A DNA stretch of 64,000 nt from Hydrogenimonas cancrithermarum (lineage in GTDB: Bacteria; Campylobacterota; Campylobacteria; Campylobacterales; Hydrogenimonadaceae), in NCBI RefSeq assembly GCF_030296055.1, contig NZ_AP027370.1, forward strand, positions 1,130,501 through 1,194,500. Reading direction: 5' to 3'. The notes under the pieces were generated by a model. It had not been told where the DNA came from, did not search any database, and was given only the letters and a program-made list of their open reading frames with translations. Below are positions 61,484-64,000 of this stretch, in pieces (within the stretch, counting starts at the first letter, position 1; every line of letters starts with the position of its first letter). The translations under genes and the position numbers were made by a program.

Positions 61484-61891
61484 TTAGTTAGACCTAAATT
61501 TCCGCTCCGTGAATACCTTGAAGTCCTGTGTACAGCATTTACCCTGTGGATTGCGAAGCGAACAGTTGCATCCGGCGGTTTTCGTCTTTGCATTGCGTGC
61601 CTCGAACGAGTCGGGCGTGATATTGCCTTTCGTATAGCCGAAACAGTAACAGATACAGGCATCTTCGGAACTGTAGCTTTTGACTCCGATTTCACGTATC
61701 ATCTCGTCGTGTAGAAACTCATTTTCAAGACTGAAATAGACCACTTCACACTCGGGCGTTCTACAGAAGAAGTACTCCGCGTCATCGAGTTTTGAAAGAT
61801 CCTTCACATGAACGGCCATCGTCTCTTTTTTAACGCCGCTCCCTTTCCCTTTACACCGGGGGCATATCCCCGGGGCTTTGAAAACAAACAT
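61484..61891 (-). CDS. CopZ N-terminal-type zinc/[2Fe-2S] protein
   Basis: The 135-aa protein has 11 cysteines with the pattern of the N-terminal domain of Archaeoglobus CopZ: CPRC (10-13), FFCRTPECEVVYF (C43, C48), CICYCFGYTK (79, 81, 83) and GCNC...GKCC (108, 110, 119, 120). That domain binds a zinc and a [2Fe-2S] cluster and may reduce Cu(II) for a fused copper chaperone. Here the HMA copper-binding domain is missing. It starts two bases after the nth stop, so it is downstream in that operon. A role in copper handling is by family only. Confidence 0.78.
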   Translation of the reverse strand: MFVFKAPGICPRCKGKGSGVKKETMAVHVKDLSKLDDAEYFFCRTPECEVVYFSLENEFLHDEMIREIGVKSYSSEDACICYCFGYTKGNITPDSFEARNAKTKTAGCNCSLRNPQGKCCTQDFKVFTERKFRSN

Positions 61892-61893
61892 CG

Positions 61894-62535
61894 CTATAAC
61901 TTCCTTTCACATAGCTGCACAACCGGACATTCGCTGCAGATCGGTTTTACTGGTCTGCATAGTACCTGCCCGAAACTCACAAGCAGCTTATTCAACCCCT
62001 TCTGTTCAGCCGGAGTGAGTTTTTCTTTGAGTATTTTGAGACTCTCTTCCGGTGTTTTCGTGCTGACGAACCCCCACCGGTTCAGAATGCGGTGAACATG
62101 GATGTCCACCGCCACGGTTTCCACTCCGAAAGCCGATTCGAGGATGATGTTGGCAGCCTTCGGGCCGATTCCCTTGATTCCCAGCAGTTCCGCCTCGCTT
62201 CGGGGTACCTCTCCTTTGAATCGTTCCAAAACGGTATGCGAAATATCCAGAATCGTCTGGGCCTTTTTACGATAGAACCCGACAGGATAGATCACTTTTT
62301 CGATCTCTTGCCGGCTCAATTTCACCATCTTTTCAGGCGTGTCGGCCAGCGCGAAGAGCTTCTTGTCCGCAGCCAGCGTCACCTCGTCTTTGGTCCGAAA
62401 ACTGAGAACAACAGAGATCATGATCGTATAGGGCGTTCGTCTGTATCCTCTCTCGAACCGTTTGGCGGGGGCATCCCAATCTTCATAGGCTTCCTCGAGA
62501 AGCTTTACCGCTTTAGCAAAATTTATCTTATTCAT
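61894..62535 (-). CDS. nth: Endonuclease III
   Basis: Nth removes oxidised pyrimidines and cuts abasic sites. The helix-hairpin-helix motif LLGIKGIGPKAANIIL carries the catalytic Lys, the Asp is in VAVDIHVHRILNRWG, and the [4Fe-4S] cluster ligands are CRPVKPICSECPVVQLC. The ATG giving MNKINFAKAVKLLEEAYED (213 aa) is preferred, since it fits the family length; a start 14 codons earlier is possible. TATAAT lies six bases before this ATG, so the mRNA may be leaderless. Confidence 0.92.
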   Translation of the reverse strand: MNKINFAKAVKLLEEAYEDWDAPAKRFERGYRRTPYTIMISVVLSFRTKDEVTLAADKKLFALADTPEKMVKLSRQEIEKVIYPVGFYRKKAQTILDISHTVLERFKGEVPRSEAELLGIKGIGPKAANIILESAFGVETVAVDIHVHRILNRWGFVSTKTPEESLKILKEKLTPAEQKGLNKLLVSFGQVLCRPVKPICSECPVVQLCERKL

Positions 62536-62541
62536 AAACGC

Positions 62542-62547
62542 ATTATA
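62542..62547 (-). promoter_or_regulatory. -10 element of nth, possibly leaderless
   Basis: TATAAT on the minus strand is separated from the chosen nth ATG by six bases, the same geometry as at mqnA. There is no ribosome binding site between them. If the earlier in-frame ATG is used instead, this box lies inside the gene and is irrelevant. Confidence 0.4.
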
Positions 62548-62618
62548 ATTCAGCTTTAATAAATATTCTTGTAACATTGGAGCAAACGGGGAGAGATTTC
62601 TATCGAAAAGGGAATATT

Positions 62619-63023
62619 ATGGTAAAAAAAACGGTACTGGTTCTGGCAGTCGGGAGTCTGCTCTTTACGGGGTGTGCACAGAAAAACCTTGAAGGTACGG
62701 CCATATCGGGAAGCGGAACGGAAATGATGATCGAAAAGCGGTTGGAGCACCGTGTCGATGCGGAAAAACTCAAAAATGCCATCGTCAAAGCGGCCAAAAG
62801 TATCGGTTGGATGACGACACCGCTGGGTGAACGCAAAATCATCGCCGAAAAGTATTTCAGTGAAACCAAAAACATCGCTGCGGAGATCAGTCTCGGTGCC
62901 GAAGGCTACACGATCGAATACAGCAGCGGACAGAATGTTGAAAGCGAAGCGGCGGACCTTCTCGAAGATCTCGAAAATGCAATCGAGAAGGAACTGAAAA
63001 AAGAGAGTGAACACGGCCACTGA
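62619..63023 (+). CDS. Small predicted lipoprotein
   Basis: The N-terminus MVKKTVLVLAVGSLLFTGC ends in LFTGC, a clear lipobox, so Cys19 should be lipidated. The mature part (about 115 aa) has a helix with KLKNAIVKAAKSIGW, a beta region around SLGAEGYTIEYSSGQNVES and an acidic/basic C-terminal helix ending in His residues (ESEHGH). The ATG follows AAGGGA. The family is not recognised; small lipoproteins with this helix-strand pattern are common in Campylobacterota. It is convergent with the SulP gene. Confidence 0.8.
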   Translation: MVKKTVLVLAVGSLLFTGCAQKNLEGTAISGSGTEMMIEKRLEHRVDAEKLKNAIVKAAKSIGWMTTPLGERKIIAEKYFSETKNIAAEISLGAEGYTIEYSSGQNVESEAADLLEDLENAIEKELKKESEHGH

Positions 63024-63030
63024 GAAAATC

Positions 63031-64000
63031 TCAGTACACCTTTTGATACTCTTCATGGTTGACCGCGACCTTGTAGGTCGGGTCGTCCTCTTCATAGGTA
63101 CAGTATTTGCCCGCACGCTTGAGCAGCTTCTTGCAATCGTCACTCAGATGGCGGATCGTAAGCTTCTTGCCTGCTTCCTCGTAGCGGCGTGTAATCTTGT
63201 CGATCGCCTCGACACCACTTGAGTCCATGACGCGGGCGCGCTTGAAATCCATCACCACTTCATCGGGATCGTTTGCTACATCGAACTGATCCAAAAAACC
63301 CTGAACCGAACCGAAAAAGAGCGGACCGTCGAATTCGTAGATTTTGCGCCGTCCCTCGACATAGGTACGCGTATAGACACGCGCATGCTGCCATGCAAAG
63401 ACGAGCGCCGAAATGATGACACCGATGATGACGGCCATCGCCAGATCGGTGAAGATCGTGACGATCGTGACGGTGGCGAGAATAAAAGCGTCGGTTTTCG
63501 GCATCCGGCGCAACCGGTCGATACTCGCCCACTCGAAGGTCTCCACACTCACCATAAACATGATCCCTACGAGTACGGCGATCGGAATCTGCCCGATATA
63601 ATCGCTCAGCGCCACGACAAAGAGAATGAGTAAAACCGCCGCCGTCACCCCGGAAAGGCGCCCACGTCCGCCGGAAGTGAAGTTGATGATACTCTGTCCG
63701 ATCATCGCACAGCCCGCCATACCGCCGAAGAGACCGCAGGTTGCGTTGCCTGCACCAAGTGCCACTGCCTCTTTGTTCGCGTTGCCTTTCTCACCGCTCA
63801 TCTCATCAAGTACCGAAAGGGTCAACAGCGACTCGATCAGGCCGACAGCCGCCATGACCGCCGCATAGGGGAGCACAATCTTGAAGGTTTCGAAACCGAG
63901 CGGAACCTCCGGCCAGTGAAAACTCGGAAGGTCCCCTGCAATGCTTCCAAGGTCGGCCACACGTTTGGTATCGAGGTCGAAGATAACGGTGATGAGGCTC
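63031..64000 (-). CDS. SulP-family anion transporter, N-terminal part beyond the window
   Basis: The visible 323 codons encode the C-terminal half of the membrane domain (NATCGLFGGMAGCAMIGQS, SGGRGRLSGVTAAVLLILF, QIPIAVLVGIMFMVSVETF) and a STAS domain with RARVMDSSGVEAIDKITRRY and a longer tail ending in HEEYQKVY. The frame is open to the window edge, so the protein starts outside. SulP proteins carry sulphate, bicarbonate or dicarboxylates. The STAS Ser-Ser-Gly motif is intact. The sulphur-linked YeeE pair and YeiH-type gene in the window make sulphate plausible, but bicarbonate uptake is equally possible. Confidence 0.88.
   Translation of the reverse strand, partial: SLITVIFDLDTKRVADLGSIAGDLPSFHWPEVPLGFETFKIVLPYAAVMAAVGLIESLLTLSVLDEMSGEKGNANKEAVALGAGNATCGLFGGMAGCAMIGQSIINFTSGGRGRLSGVTAAVLLILFVVALSDYIGQIPIAVLVGIMFMVSVETFEWASIDRLRRMPKTDAFILATVTIVTIFTDLAMAVIIGVIISALVFAWQHARVYTRTYVEGRRKIYEFDGPLFFGSVQGFLDQFDVANDPDEVVMDFKRARVMDSSGVEAIDKITRRYEEAGKKLTIRHLSDDCKKLLKRAGKYCTYEEDDPTYKVAVNHEEYQKVY

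Noticed and set aside
1-64000. tRNA, rRNA, prophage or insertion sequence
   Set aside because: Almost all DNA is assigned to protein genes, the gaps are under about 210 bases, and none shows tRNA cloverleaf arms, transposase or integrase motifs, or target-site duplications by eye. A tRNAscan-type run would be the decisive check.

Overview
The window looks like chromosomal DNA of a Campylobacterota (Epsilonproteobacteria), probably a respiratory, free-living or vent-type member. The evidence is the futalosine menaquinone enzymes MqnA and MqnD, the short epsilon-type BioB, the epsilon-type flagellin, and several gene neighbourhoods that match Campylobacter/Helicobacter order as I remember it: malic enzyme-gltX-SurA-like-accCB-dcd, recA-eno-FtsB-like-AMIN-aroK, tsaD-hydrolase-dxr-cdsA-coiled coil-NFACT, and tig-clpP-def-comM. 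GC content is above that of Campylobacter or Helicobacter, so a genus such as Hydrogenimonas, Nitratifractor or Sulfurovum is more likely. That placement is inference. I recognise no rRNA, tRNA, insertion sequence, prophage or CRISPR array. Coding density is very high and no gene-free stretch exceeds about 210 bases.

Layout. 1-3.8 kb: mqnA, a di-heme peroxidase and a GGDEF/EAL protein joined by ATGA overlaps. 3.9-14.5 kb: large NAD-glutamate dehydrogenase, malic enzyme, gltX, SurA-like chaperone, beta-barrel protein, accC-accB, dcd and an odd cytochrome c. 14.5-19.3 kb: a five-gene minus-strand operon of exported proteins (OmpA/lectin-like, lipoprotein, unknown, beta-propeller, unknown), the least explained block. 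19.5-22.6 kb: methyltransferase, a 48-aa Fic antitoxin candidate, Fic enzyme and asnB in one tight operon. 22.7-26 kb: flagellin and fliD, each with a sigma-28 promoter. 26-36.8 kb: topA, phosphoesterase, bioB, antiporter; the recA-eno-aroK block; mqnD, fliQ and murB. 36.8-39.3 kb: paired YeeE/YedE half-transporters, a SpoIIAA-like protein with an RBS-masking hairpin, and thiol peroxidase. 39.4-48.2 kb: tsaD to NFACT block, chemoreceptor, leuC, mobA. 48.2-53.1 kb: LysR regulator facing a YeiH-type exporter, then amidase-DUF819-dipeptide epimerase, which reads as a peptidoglycan-peptide recovery cassette. 53.1-64 kb: comM, def, a degenerate GGDEF protein, clpP, tig, folE, fliI, HIT protein, two haem/copper-linked membrane proteins, a CopZ-N-like protein, nth, a lipoprotein and a SulP transporter cut by the window edge.

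Most promising for new biology: the exported five-gene operon; the Fic antitoxin/toxin pair inside a metabolic operon; the amidase-DUF819-epimerase cassette; two perfect hairpins that bury the ribosome binding sites of fliQ and the SpoIIAA-like gene; heptameric tandem repeats around mqnD; and a cytochrome whose first haem motif reads CxxCR.
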